Source: Thermoplasmata archaeon
GTDB taxonomy: Archaea > Thermoplasmatota > Thermoplasmata > UBA10834
Direction: 5' to 3'
DNA: 15,308 bases
Assembly: GCA_013329135.1 (NCBI GenBank)
Contig: DUKU01000179.1
Location: 1-15,308 of the forward strand
The notes under the pieces were generated by a model that was given only the letters and a program-made list of their open reading frames with translations, searched no databases and was not told the origin of the DNA. The stretch's first letter is position 1. Every line of letters starts with the position of its first letter. Position numbers and translations under genes: made by a program. Shown here one piece after another: positions 1 through 6,921 of the stretch.

Positions 1-560
1 CCCTTCGAGAAGCCGCCCACGATGATGACGATCCTGTCGCCCTTGAGCTCGACCATCTTCTCAGCGAACGAATCCGTCTTCTCGCCGTTCGTGTCCAGGA
101 CGACGACCTCGTCCGGCTTCAGCGCGGACACGAGCGTCTCCAGGGTCACGCCCTGCCTCAGTTCCAGGAGGGCGTTCTCAGCGGATGGCACGACCTGCTT
201 CTCGTACAGCGTCTCGATGAGGCCGACGAAGCGCGGGTAGTTCGGCGGGAGCCTCGTCTCCGGGTTCACAGCGATGACATCGTTGTTGCGAGTGTGCACG
301 AACGCCCTCAGCCTGCCCTGGACCGAGAGGTCGGAATCGAGACAGAGCATGAGGAAGAAGTGCGGGATATCTGGCCGGCCACGCCTGTCCGATTCCCTGA
401 TCTTGCCGAACGCTGGGTGGTGGTGCGACGCGTCCAGGAGTATCTTCTCTGGCGCCTTGCCGCGAGCGCGGGCGTTGTTGAGCACGCATCTCTCGTTGAC
501 GATCTCGGACGGAATCAGTTCCAGCTCAGAGTCTGCGAGTATGAAGTAGTACTGTCTCAC
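1..560 (-). CDS. nep1: Nep1/Emg1-type 16S rRNA pseudouridine N1-methyltransferase (3' end outside window)
   Basis: SPOUT-class methyltransferase that uses S-adenosylmethionine to N1-methylate a pseudouridine in small-subunit rRNA during ribosome assembly; known in archaea and eukaryotes. 186 residues are visible and the C-terminus is cut off by the window edge. The protein begins with a QYYFILADSELELIP-type strand. It then shows the family hallmarks RRGRPDIPHFFLML (about residues 48-61), VHTRNND, VNPETRLPPNYPRFVGLIE (about 88-106), and near the edge the SAM-knot start IVIIVGGFSKG. The start is GTG, chosen because it overlaps the purP stop as GTGA and is preceded at 5 bases by a strong Shine-Dalgarno sequence, GGAGGTG. 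It is therefore translationally coupled to purP. Family assignment is from recognised motifs; the modified base is inferred from family knowledge. Confidence 0.92.
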   Translation of the reverse strand, partial: MRQYYFILADSELELIPSEIVNERCVLNNARARGKAPEKILLDASHHHPAFGKIRESDRRGRPDIPHFFLMLCLDSDLSVQGRLRAFVHTRNNDVIAVNPETRLPPNYPRFVGLIETLYEKQVVPSAENALLELRQGVTLETLVSALKPDEVVVLDTNGEKTDSFAEKMVELKGDRIVIIVGGFSK

Positions 561-1627
561 GAGAGCACCTCCGGGAGCACATCGTTGTCCTTGGCGAACT
601 TGATCTCCTGGGCGATCCTCCGGCCGGTCGACACATCCAGCTCCAGCAGATCGGAATACGGCGAGCCGGATATGAACGGGTTGGTGCCCGCGACGATCCT
701 GGAGGAAATCTCGAACACCTTGATCCTGAGGTCGTCCGTGACGATGCTCTCCAGACAGAACGGGCCTATCATGCCGCCGAACAGCTCGATCGAGCGCTCG
801 ACCACCTTCTCGCCGAGATCGAGCAGCTTGGGCAGGAGCGACTCCCTGACGACCACGGGTATGTTGCCAGTGACGACGAACGACGGGAACAGGCCGAGCT
901 TCTTCAGCTCCTCCTGCGCACCCAGCTTGTACATCTCATCGACATTGGACTCGTCCCTCCTGTCCATGCTCAGGAGCTCGAGCACGCCCTTCTTGAGCTT
1001 GTACCCCTCGGTCCTCACGGGCGAGTAGAAAAAGTGTATGTAGTACCTGGTGCCGAGCACGTACTCCTGGATGGTGAACCTCTGCGAGCTGTCTATGCCC
1101 AGCTTGAAGTCGGGGTAGTCCTTCGCGATGAAGAATCCGCGCCCGCCCTTCGCGCCGTCGTACTTGACGAGCACGGGCCGATCTATCATCTTCGGGTCCT
1201 CGATGATGTTCGGCATCTCGGCGCCCGCGGACACGAGCCATTGGCGCTCCATGTGCCTGTTGCTCTCCCACTCGAGCACGCGCCTGTTGCCGAATGTGGG
1301 GACCTCGAGCTCCTCGAACTTCTTCGGGGTCATGTACTCCACGAAGGATCCGTGGGGCACGAGTATGACGTTCCTGGCAGCGAGTTCGTCCGCCATGTCG
1401 AGCAGGTCCAGGTAGGAGTCGACCTTCAGGAACTCGTCAGGTTTGCCCTTCGGAAAAGCATCGTAGAACTTGATGTTCTGACCGACGGTTATGCCCAGGG
1501 TCTTGAAGCCCTCCTTGCGGGCGCCGTCGAAGATCTGCAGGGAAGTGTGGGAGCACACGGTCGCTACGGTTATCTTGTCCTTGTCGTAGCCCTCCACTAT
1601 CTTCTCTATGCGTTCCTTTGGGACCAT
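557..1627 (-). CDS. purP: PurP, FAICAR synthetase (formate-dependent)
   Basis: ATP-grasp enzyme of archaeal purine synthesis. It formylates AICAR to FAICAR with free formate and ATP, replacing the folate-dependent PurH transformylase step. At 356 residues it matches the usual length of about 360. Visible family features are the N-terminal TVCSHTSLQIFDGARKEGF segment (about 22-40), an ATP-grasp lysine and glycine-rich loop VLVKYDGAKGGRGFF (about 152-166), RTEGYKLKKGVLELL, and the C-terminal metal/nucleotide segment FEISSRIVAGTNPF. The ATG at 1627 lies about 27 bp after a TATA-like TTTTAAAT, so the message is probably leaderless. It is the first gene of a two-gene operon with nep1, which starts inside its stop codon. 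Free-formate use is established for the family and fits an organism with C1 metabolism (see the acsE-like gene at the right end). Confidence 0.95.
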   Translation of the reverse strand: MVPKERIEKIVEGYDKDKITVATVCSHTSLQIFDGARKEGFKTLGITVGQNIKFYDAFPKGKPDEFLKVDSYLDLLDMADELAARNVILVPHGSFVEYMTPKKFEELEVPTFGNRRVLEWESNRHMERQWLVSAGAEMPNIIEDPKMIDRPVLVKYDGAKGGRGFFIAKDYPDFKLGIDSSQRFTIQEYVLGTRYYIHFFYSPVRTEGYKLKKGVLELLSMDRRDESNVDEMYKLGAQEELKKLGLFPSFVVTGNIPVVVRESLLPKLLDLGEKVVERSIELFGGMIGPFCLESIVTDDLRIKVFEISSRIVAGTNPFISGSPYSDLLELDVSTGRRIAQEIKFAKDNDVLPEVLS

Positions 1628-1646
1628 TACCGCGCATATCCGGTTA

Positions 1647-1679
1647 CCCCATTTAAAACTTCCTCTGTCGAAAATGGGG
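1647..1679. repeat. 8-bp inverted repeat spanning the purP promoter
   Basis: Perfect arms CCCCATTT (1647-1654) and AAATGGGG (1672-1679) are separated by 17 bases. One arm overlaps the TATA-like box of purP and the other lies where an activator or repressor half-site could sit. It could be an operator; it could also act as weak 3' structure for the regulator gene that ends at 1706. Confidence 0.45.
1651..1658 (-). promoter_or_regulatory. TATA-like box for purP-nep1
   Basis: Reads TTTTAAAT on the minus strand, preceded by purine-rich GGAAG resembling a BRE. Its centre is about 27 bp upstream of the purP ATG, the archaeal spacing for a transcript that begins at or next to the start codon. It overlaps one arm of the inverted repeat at 1647-1679. 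Confidence 0.6.
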
Positions 1680-1705
1680 GTGTGGCAGGGGGGGTCAGTG
1701 CAGCT

Positions 1706-2527
1706 TCACGTGCCCGTCTCCAGGTCCCTCTCCTGGCGCCTCATGACCTCGCTTCCGAGCAACAGTATCTCGAAGCCGTTCAGCTCCCCTATGAGAACGC
1801 CGTTCTCGTCCACAACGGGCAGGTCCTCCTGCCCGTGCTCGATCATCTTCTCGAGGGCGTCGATGATCCTGTCATCCTCCATCACAGTCACGGGTTTGAA
1901 CATGTGCGCCTCGACAGAGAACGGCGTCAACTTGCGCCTCTGTCTCAGCCTTGCGGGCGGCCGGACATTCTCGAACAGCGACAGTGAACCCTCTATCGCT
2001 TCGAGCATCTCCTTCAGGGCGATCATGCCGACGACCCTGTGCTTCGAGTCGACGACATACGCGCTGCGAGTCCTCGGGTCCTCGAGGACCTTCTCGACAA
2101 CGTCCCTGAGCCCCATCCCCTTCGTGACGATGATAGGCTCGGTGACGATCAGACGGAAGGCATCTCGAACGTACCGGAACGAGAACTCGTCCGCGAGCCT
2201 CTCGAACATGCCCGTGCTCAGTTCACGCTCCACATACTCCAGCACCACCTTACCAGTGTCCGTGAGGCGATACTTCTTCCACGTGCGTCTGCCGGGCTCG
2301 AGCTGCTCCGCCACGCGCATCCTTTCAAGCTCGGAGAGCGCAGTGCTCGAGTTCTGGATCGAACGGCCAGTGCTCTGGGAGATATCGGACGCTCCGAGGA
2401 ACTGCGCGTGCTTGAAGCATCTCAAGGTGACCAGGCGTCTGTCAGACTGGATGACCCACTTCACAAGATTCTTGGTTGTCGAACCGACCATCCTATCAGA
2501 CTCTCTCCACGTTTGTTTCCGTGCCAT
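1706..2527 (-). CDS. Winged-helix regulator with two C-terminal CBS domains
   Basis: Probable ligand-responsive transcriptional regulator, 273 residues. Residues about 17-100 look like a winged helix: LVKWVIQSDRRLVTLRCF, ASDISQSTGRSIQNSSTALSEL as helix-turn-helix, then WKKYRLTDTGKVVLEYV as the wing and following helix. Residues about 125-180 (VTEPIIV, AYVVDSKHRVVGMIALKEML) and 205-260 (FKPVTVMEDDRIIDALEKMIE, DLPVVDENGVLIGELNGFEIL) form a CBS pair (Bateman module), which in other proteins binds adenosyl ligands such as AMP, ATP or S-adenosylmethionine. ATG at 2527 is preferred over an in-frame TTG at 2545 because the upstream TATA-like sequence leaves almost no leader. It is divergent from the opine/cobalamin/ligase operon and faces three 7-bp repeats, so control of that operon and of itself is plausible but inferred. 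Confidence 0.82.
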   Translation of the reverse strand: MARKQTWRESDRMVGSTTKNLVKWVIQSDRRLVTLRCFKHAQFLGASDISQSTGRSIQNSSTALSELERMRVAEQLEPGRRTWKKYRLTDTGKVVLEYVERELSTGMFERLADEFSFRYVRDAFRLIVTEPIIVTKGMGLRDVVEKVLEDPRTRSAYVVDSKHRVVGMIALKEMLEAIEGSLSLFENVRPPARLRQRRKLTPFSVEAHMFKPVTVMEDDRIIDALEKMIEHGQEDLPVVDENGVLIGELNGFEILLLGSEVMRRQERDLETGT

Positions 2528-2544
2528 GAGAAAGACGGGCAACA

Positions 2545-2555
2545 AATTAATAGTT
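2545..2555 (-). promoter_or_regulatory. TATA-like box for the CBS regulator
   Basis: AT-rich AACTATTAATT on the minus strand, centred about 23-24 bp before ATG 2527 in otherwise GC-rich DNA. The left-hand heptamer of the repeat array (2554-2560) abuts and slightly overlaps it, so a protein bound there should interfere with TBP/TFB. Confidence 0.45.
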
Positions 2556-2580
2556 ACTCATCATTATTCACATTTACTCA
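2554..2580. repeat. Three 7-bp direct repeats at 10-bp period (candidate operator)
   Basis: Plus strand: TTACTCA at 2554-2560, TTATTCA at 2564-2570 (one mismatch) and TTACTCA at 2574-2580. The start-to-start distance is exactly 10 bp, so the copies lie on one face of the helix. The array lies between the TATA-like boxes of two divergent transcripts (regulator and opine operon). It is the most AT-rich stretch of this intergenic gap. Binding by the adjacent winged-helix regulator is inferred. Confidence 0.55.
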
Positions 2581-2628
2581 CAGGATGCCTCGACCCACCT
2601 CCATGGCTCATGAAGAGGCACCCTATTG

Positions 2629-2636
2629 ATTTATGA
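2629..2636 (+). promoter_or_regulatory. TATA-like box for the opine/cobalamin/ligase operon
   Basis: ATTTATGA is centred about 23-25 bp before the ATG at 2655, with no Shine-Dalgarno sequence near that ATG. This suggests a leaderless transcript. Confidence 0.4.
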
Positions 2637-2654
2637 CGGAACCGGCGACAGCCT

Positions 2655-3770
2655 ATGTCCGCAAAGAAGAGGAGAGAACGAAAACCAGTGTTCGCCGTCC
2701 TCGGCGCAGGCCATGGAGGCCTGGCCATGGCAGGGCACCTCGCCATCATGGGGTTCCGTACGAGGCTATGGAACCGCACCCGCGAGAGAGTGGACAATGT
2801 CATTGACAGGGGTGGCATCGACGTCGAGGGGGAGGTCGAGGGCTTCGGGGAGCTGGAGTTGGCCACGGACGACATCGCGGCAGCCATCGATGGGGCGGAC
2901 CTCATCATGGTCGTTGTGCCGTCCTCGGGCCATCGGCAAGTTGCGCAACTGGTCGCGCCGCACGTCAAGCCAGATCAGATCGTGGTCCTGCACCCCGGAA
3001 GGACCTTCGGCGCACTCGAGTTCACCCAGGTGATGAAAGAGACTGGAGCAAGGCGTCCACCGACGGTCTCGGAAGCGCAGACTTTCATCTATGTGTCGAG
3101 GCACGCGGAGTTCGCCAGGGCGCGTATCCTGCAGGTCAAGAACTCAGTCCCCGTGGCAGCCATCCCCGCCCACAAGACACCGGACGTCCTCCATGACCTC
3201 AGGAAGGCTTTCCCCGAGTTCGTCGCCGCGAGTAATGTGCTCGAGACGAGCCTCGACAACATCGGGGCGATATTCCATCCCTCACTGACGATCCTGAACG
3301 CCGCGAGGATAGAATCCACGCACGGCGACTTCGAGTACTACCTCGAGGGCATATCACCATCCACGGCGAAGGTCCTCGAGGCGGCAGACTCTGAGCGGGT
3401 CGCCCTGGGAACCGCCCTCGGCGTGCACCTCCACACGGCCAGGGAGTGGCTGTACTTGGCCTATGGCTCGCCAGGCAGGACCCTCTACGATGCGATCCAG
3501 GCGACCCCGGGATACAAAGGCGTGAGGGCACCTGCGACACTCACTCACCGATACATACTCGAAGATGTGCCGATGAGCCTCGTGCCAATGGTGTCCGCTG
3601 GCATGCAGCTGGGCGTGAAGACGCCCACTCTATCAGCGCTCATACACATGGCATCCTGCATCCACGGGATCAACTTCTGGGCAGAGGGAAGGACCATGAA
3701 GAGGGTCGGTCTCGCGGGCAAGTCTGTGGAGCAGATCAGGATGCTCGCGCTCAGGGGGGTGCAGAAGTGA
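2655..3770 (+). CDS. NAD(P)-dependent opine/octopine dehydrogenase-family protein
   Basis: Members reductively condense the amino group of an amino acid with a 2-oxo acid (octopine, nopaline and opine-metallophore dehydrogenases). 371 residues. After a basic N-terminus there is a Rossmann dinucleotide fold: VLGAGHGGLAMAG (GxGxxG at 17-22), WNRTRERVD, then ADLIMVVVPSSGH and VVLHPGRTFGALEF. The C-terminal helical opine domain carries LDNIGAIFHPSLTILN, with Asn202 and the conserved His208, then YYLEGISPSTAKVLEAADSERVALG. The substrate pair cannot be read from sequence. It is first in a three-gene plus-strand operon; its stop overlaps the next start as GTGA. General opine-family assignment is strong, the product unknown. 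Confidence 0.88.
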   Translation: MSAKKRRERKPVFAVLGAGHGGLAMAGHLAIMGFRTRLWNRTRERVDNVIDRGGIDVEGEVEGFGELELATDDIAAAIDGADLIMVVVPSSGHRQVAQLVAPHVKPDQIVVLHPGRTFGALEFTQVMKETGARRPPTVSEAQTFIYVSRHAEFARARILQVKNSVPVAAIPAHKTPDVLHDLRKAFPEFVAASNVLETSLDNIGAIFHPSLTILNAARIESTHGDFEYYLEGISPSTAKVLEAADSERVALGTALGVHLHTAREWLYLAYGSPGRTLYDAIQATPGYKGVRAPATLTHRYILEDVPMSLVPMVSAGMQLGVKTPTLSALIHMASCIHGINFWAEGRTMKRVGLAGKSVEQIRMLALRGVQK

Positions 3771-5425
3771 GGATACTTGGCGCCGCGGTAGGGAACTGCG
3801 TCCATGTCGCAGGCATCCAGGCATTCCTGTCAGCCGCAAGGACCCATGGGCACACTACCGTCTTCCTGGGCCCCGCCGTCCCGATAAGGACCCTTCTAGA
3901 GAGCGTCAAGAAGGAGGTTCCGGACATCGTCGCCGTGAGCTACAGACTCAGCCCCGGGTCCGCCCAAGCGGTCCTGGACGAGCTCAAATGCGCGCTGGAG
4001 GCCGACCCCGAACTCCGGAAGCCCAGATACTTCTTCGGCGGAACACCCCCTGTGGCCGCGATAGCGCGAGAGACGGGCGTCTTCCAAGCTGTGTTCGACG
4101 GCAGCGAGCCACAGGACGCGATAGTCGCCGCCCTCAAGGGAGGCATCTCCAGCAGAGGTTCCAGCGTGCCCAGCTCTGACCTTGTCACCCGTGTCGAGGC
4201 GTCGTTCCCATTACCGCTCATACGACATCACTTCGGCCTACCGGACATGAAGGAGACTGTGCTGGGAGCAAGGAGGATCGCGGAGAGCCGGGCGCTCGAC
4301 ATCCTGTCCATAGCGCCGGATCAGAACGCCCAGGAATCCTTCTTCAGGCGGAACGAGATGGACCCGAAGCTCGACGGCGCTGGCGGCGTCCCCATCAGGA
4401 CCCGCGAGGACCTCATGGCCATCAGGGATGCGACGAGGGTGGGGAACCACCCACTCCTCAGGTGCTACAGCGGCACCAGGGACCTCGTCAAATGGGCGGA
4501 CATGCTCAAGGATACCATCGACATCGCATGGGGAGCGGTCCCTCTCATGTGGTACAGCGAACTCGACGGGAGGTCCAAGAGACCGCTGAAAGAGGCCGTC
4601 GCGGAGAACCAGGCAGCCATCCGACACTACGTCGAGATGGGCGTCCCAGTCGAAGTGAACGAGTCGCACCAGTGGGCCCTAAGAAAGTGCGGGGACACCG
4701 TCGAACTCGCGACCGCATACATCGCCGCATACAACGCACGCGCGCTCGGCGTGAGGACCTACGTCTGTCAGTTCATGTTCGACACGCCCACCGGGATCTC
4801 GCCCTCGATGGACATTGCGAAAATGGCCGCGAAGCAGGAGATGGTCGAATCCCTGGCCAACGATACATTCAAAGTGCTGAGGATGGTGCGTTCAGGGCTC
4901 GCGTCCCTGTCATCCTCGCCACAGGTGGCCAAGGGGCAGATGGCCGCTTCGGTCTTCTCTGCCATGGTCCTGAGACCGCACATAGTCCATGTGGTGGGAT
5001 TCAGCGAGGCTGACCATGTAGCGACCGCCGATGATGTCATCGAGAGCTGCATGATCGCCCGAGGGGCGGTCCAGAAGGCGCTGCTCGGTCTGCCTGATCC
5101 TCTCGCCGACCCTGCGGTGGCCGCGCGTAAGGTTCAGTTGATCAAGGACGCGAAGTTCCTCGTGGACGCGGTCAAGCGGGCTGGCCATAAGAGGCCAGAG
5201 GACCCGCTCACGGACCCCGAGACCCTATACTGGGCGGTCAAGGACGGGCTCCTGGACGCACCCGACCTCACCGGTGGTGCCGTGGCCAAGGGCAGGATAA
5301 CCACCGCAATACTGGATGGCGCGTGCGTGGCCGTGGACCGCACCACTGGAAAGCCTGTCCCCGAGAACGAGAGGATCGGGGCGCTCGGGATGACCGAGAA
5401 GGACCTGGACATGGTCGAGATGTGA
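3767..5425 (+). CDS. Cobalamin-binding, glutamate mutase E-like protein
   Basis: Probable adenosylcobalamin enzyme, 552 residues. Residues 1-130 form a B12-binding Rossmann fold with the lower-ligand His13 in CVHVAG, the VSYRL motif (58-61) and FFGG (89-92). The canonical DxHxxG is CxHxxG here, Asp being Cys11. Residues about 180-550 resemble the barrel subunit of glutamate mutase: R232-x3-GT-x-D matches the substrate-arginine segment RHGTPD. A mid-barrel VNESHQW replaces its NREPFGP segment. The C-terminal GLLDAPD...AKGRI resembles its GVMDIPF...AGKMM. The two mutase chains thus appear fused, small domain first. GTG 3767 is chosen because it overlaps the upstream stop and follows a G-rich ribosome site; the frame is open further upstream only inside the dehydrogenase gene. 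It probably performs a radical rearrangement on an amino-acid-like substrate, but loss of one substrate arginine argues against ordinary glutamate. Family by motif recall, not alignment. Confidence 0.72.
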   Translation: MRILGAAVGNCVHVAGIQAFLSAARTHGHTTVFLGPAVPIRTLLESVKKEVPDIVAVSYRLSPGSAQAVLDELKCALEADPELRKPRYFFGGTPPVAAIARETGVFQAVFDGSEPQDAIVAALKGGISSRGSSVPSSDLVTRVEASFPLPLIRHHFGLPDMKETVLGARRIAESRALDILSIAPDQNAQESFFRRNEMDPKLDGAGGVPIRTREDLMAIRDATRVGNHPLLRCYSGTRDLVKWADMLKDTIDIAWGAVPLMWYSELDGRSKRPLKEAVAENQAAIRHYVEMGVPVEVNESHQWALRKCGDTVELATAYIAAYNARALGVRTYVCQFMFDTPTGISPSMDIAKMAAKQEMVESLANDTFKVLRMVRSGLASLSSSPQVAKGQMAASVFSAMVLRPHIVHVVGFSEADHVATADDVIESCMIARGAVQKALLGLPDPLADPAVAARKVQLIKDAKFLVDAVKRAGHKRPEDPLTDPETLYWAVKDGLLDAPDLTGGAVAKGRITTAILDGACVAVDRTTGKPVPENERIGALGMTEKDLDMVEM

Positions 5426-5443
5426 TAAGAACGGTGTTGCGTG

Positions 5444-6919
5444 ATGGAAGGCATAGCGGGAACATATGGATGGAACGACGGACCTCTGGTCAAGAAGATG
5501 CTGAGGAAGATAGCCCACAGGGGACCAGATGCGACCAAGGTGGTCGAAGACGACCGGCAGGTCCTTGGGGCGAGGCAACTGAGGATAGGGAACGAGACGA
5601 GGCTCCGGCCGATAGCGGAACACGACGGCATCTCGGTCGCCAGCGATTCGAGCATATTCAACAGGGACTGGCTCTACGAGAGGTTCGTGGGCCCGGTGGA
5701 GCGACCATACAGCGACCAGGAACTGATGTTAGGGATGTACAGGAAGCTCGGGACGAGCATGTTCGGTCACCTGGACGGGGCATTCGCCGTGGCGATATCC
5801 GACCGGGGCAAGACCGTGTTGGCCAGGGACAGGTACGGGCTGAAGCCCCTCTACCTGTCAGGCGGCGCGAGACGCGGCACATACTCTTCGGAGATGAAGT
5901 CGCAGCTCTTGGTGGGGGAGGATTTTGCCCCTTTCCCTCCTGGGAGGTTCCTCGTCCATGGAAAGGGGTTCTTCTCGATCAGGCCGAGGAGCTCGGGGCC
6001 GGCCAAGAGACCTTCGAGGAGCAAGGCGGACACTCTCAGACCGTTGATAGTCGAAGGCGTCAAGGGGTCGATGGACGGCACCGATGGACTCAACATACTG
6101 CTCAGCGGCGGCATCGACAGCAGCGTCGTGGCATGCGCGGCATCCCTCGTGACGGATGATATCAAGAGCGTGTGCGTCGGTTCCGAGGGTGGGACTGACA
6201 TCGGCATGGCCAGGGCGGTGGCCGACCGGCTCGGAACCGACCATCGCGAGATCATGTACGACGTCGACCAGATGCTCGAGGTCCTCGACGACGTCACCTA
6301 TGCGGCGGAGACTTTCGACTACCCGCTCATCAGGAGCTGCATTCCGAACTTCATGGCAACGCACGCGTTCGAGGACAGGACCAGGGTCACTCTTTGCGGC
6401 GAGGGCGGGGACGAGATATTCGCGGGCTACGACTACATGAGGGACATCAAGGGCGAGGACCGGCTCAGGGCGGAGCGGATGAGACTCCTCAGGACGGGGC
6501 ACATGACCGGGTTCCAGCGGGTGGACCGCATGACAGCCTCCGCGTCCCTGGACGGACGCATGCCGCTCATGGCAAGACCCATTGTCGACTTCGGCCTGAA
6601 TGCGGGAAGGCGCTGGCTCCTAGGGGCACGGCTGGAGCAGAGCAAGCTCCTGCTCAGGGAGTCGTTCGCGGACTTGCTGCCCAGGGAGGTAATGGAGCGC
6701 AAGAAGCAGCGGTTCAGCGACGGCGCTGGCTCGATACACTCACTGGTCCGGATCTCCGACGATATCATCACGGACAGGGAATTCGAGACGGAGCGGAAGC
6801 GCCTCCCCAAGAACCGGGTCAGGACGAAGGAGGAGCTGCTGTACTTCCGCTCGTTCGCGAAGCACTTCGGCGACTCCGAGAACGTCCTGAAATCGGTCGG
6901 ATTCACACTCAGACCCTAG
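5444..6919 (+). CDS. Asparagine synthetase-like amide ligase with dead glutaminase site
   Basis: AsnB-fold protein, 491 residues from ATG 5444 (GTG 5441 would add one residue). The synthetase half looks active: PPi loop SGGIDSS (221-227), GEGGDE (319-324), DRMTASASLDGRMP (361-374) and KKQRFSDG (420-427). The N-terminal half keeps the fold (HRGPD 25-29, GHLDGAFAVAISD, RDRYGLKPLYL) but not glutaminase chemistry. It begins MEGIAG instead of MCGIAG, so the nucleophilic Cys is Glu. By E. coli AsnB comparison Arg49 is Gln, Asn74-Gly75-Glu76 are Asp-Ser-Ser; only Asp98 remains. It should adenylate a carboxylate and use ammonia or another amine, as in beta-lactam and lasso-peptide synthetases. It keeps the GEG glutamate of AsnB rather than the Tyr of beta-lactam synthetases. 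Third operon gene, 15 bp after the cobalamin protein. Confidence 0.87.
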   Translation: MEGIAGTYGWNDGPLVKKMLRKIAHRGPDATKVVEDDRQVLGARQLRIGNETRLRPIAEHDGISVASDSSIFNRDWLYERFVGPVERPYSDQELMLGMYRKLGTSMFGHLDGAFAVAISDRGKTVLARDRYGLKPLYLSGGARRGTYSSEMKSQLLVGEDFAPFPPGRFLVHGKGFFSIRPRSSGPAKRPSRSKADTLRPLIVEGVKGSMDGTDGLNILLSGGIDSSVVACAASLVTDDIKSVCVGSEGGTDIGMARAVADRLGTDHREIMYDVDQMLEVLDDVTYAAETFDYPLIRSCIPNFMATHAFEDRTRVTLCGEGGDEIFAGYDYMRDIKGEDRLRAERMRLLRTGHMTGFQRVDRMTASASLDGRMPLMARPIVDFGLNAGRRWLLGARLEQSKLLLRESFADLLPREVMERKKQRFSDGAGSIHSLVRISDDIITDREFETERKRLPKNRVRTKEELLYFRSFAKHFGDSENVLKSVGFTLRP

Positions 6920-6921
6920 GC

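Noticed and set aside
2495..2565. C-box-like ATGATGA followed by CTGA on the minus strand (possible C/D sRNA)
   Set aside because: It overlaps the regulator coding region, has no C'/D' pair or closing stem visible, and such short motifs occur by chance.
3446..3766. N-terminal extension of the cobalamin protein frame
   Set aside because: It lies inside the opine dehydrogenase gene and encodes low-quality sequence; GTG 3767 with stop overlap and B12 domain at residue 2 fits better.
5444..6919. True beta-lactam synthetase
   Set aside because: It keeps the Glu of GEGGDE, where beta-lactam synthetases have Tyr. The loss of glutaminase residues is similar, but substrate and reaction are not assigned.
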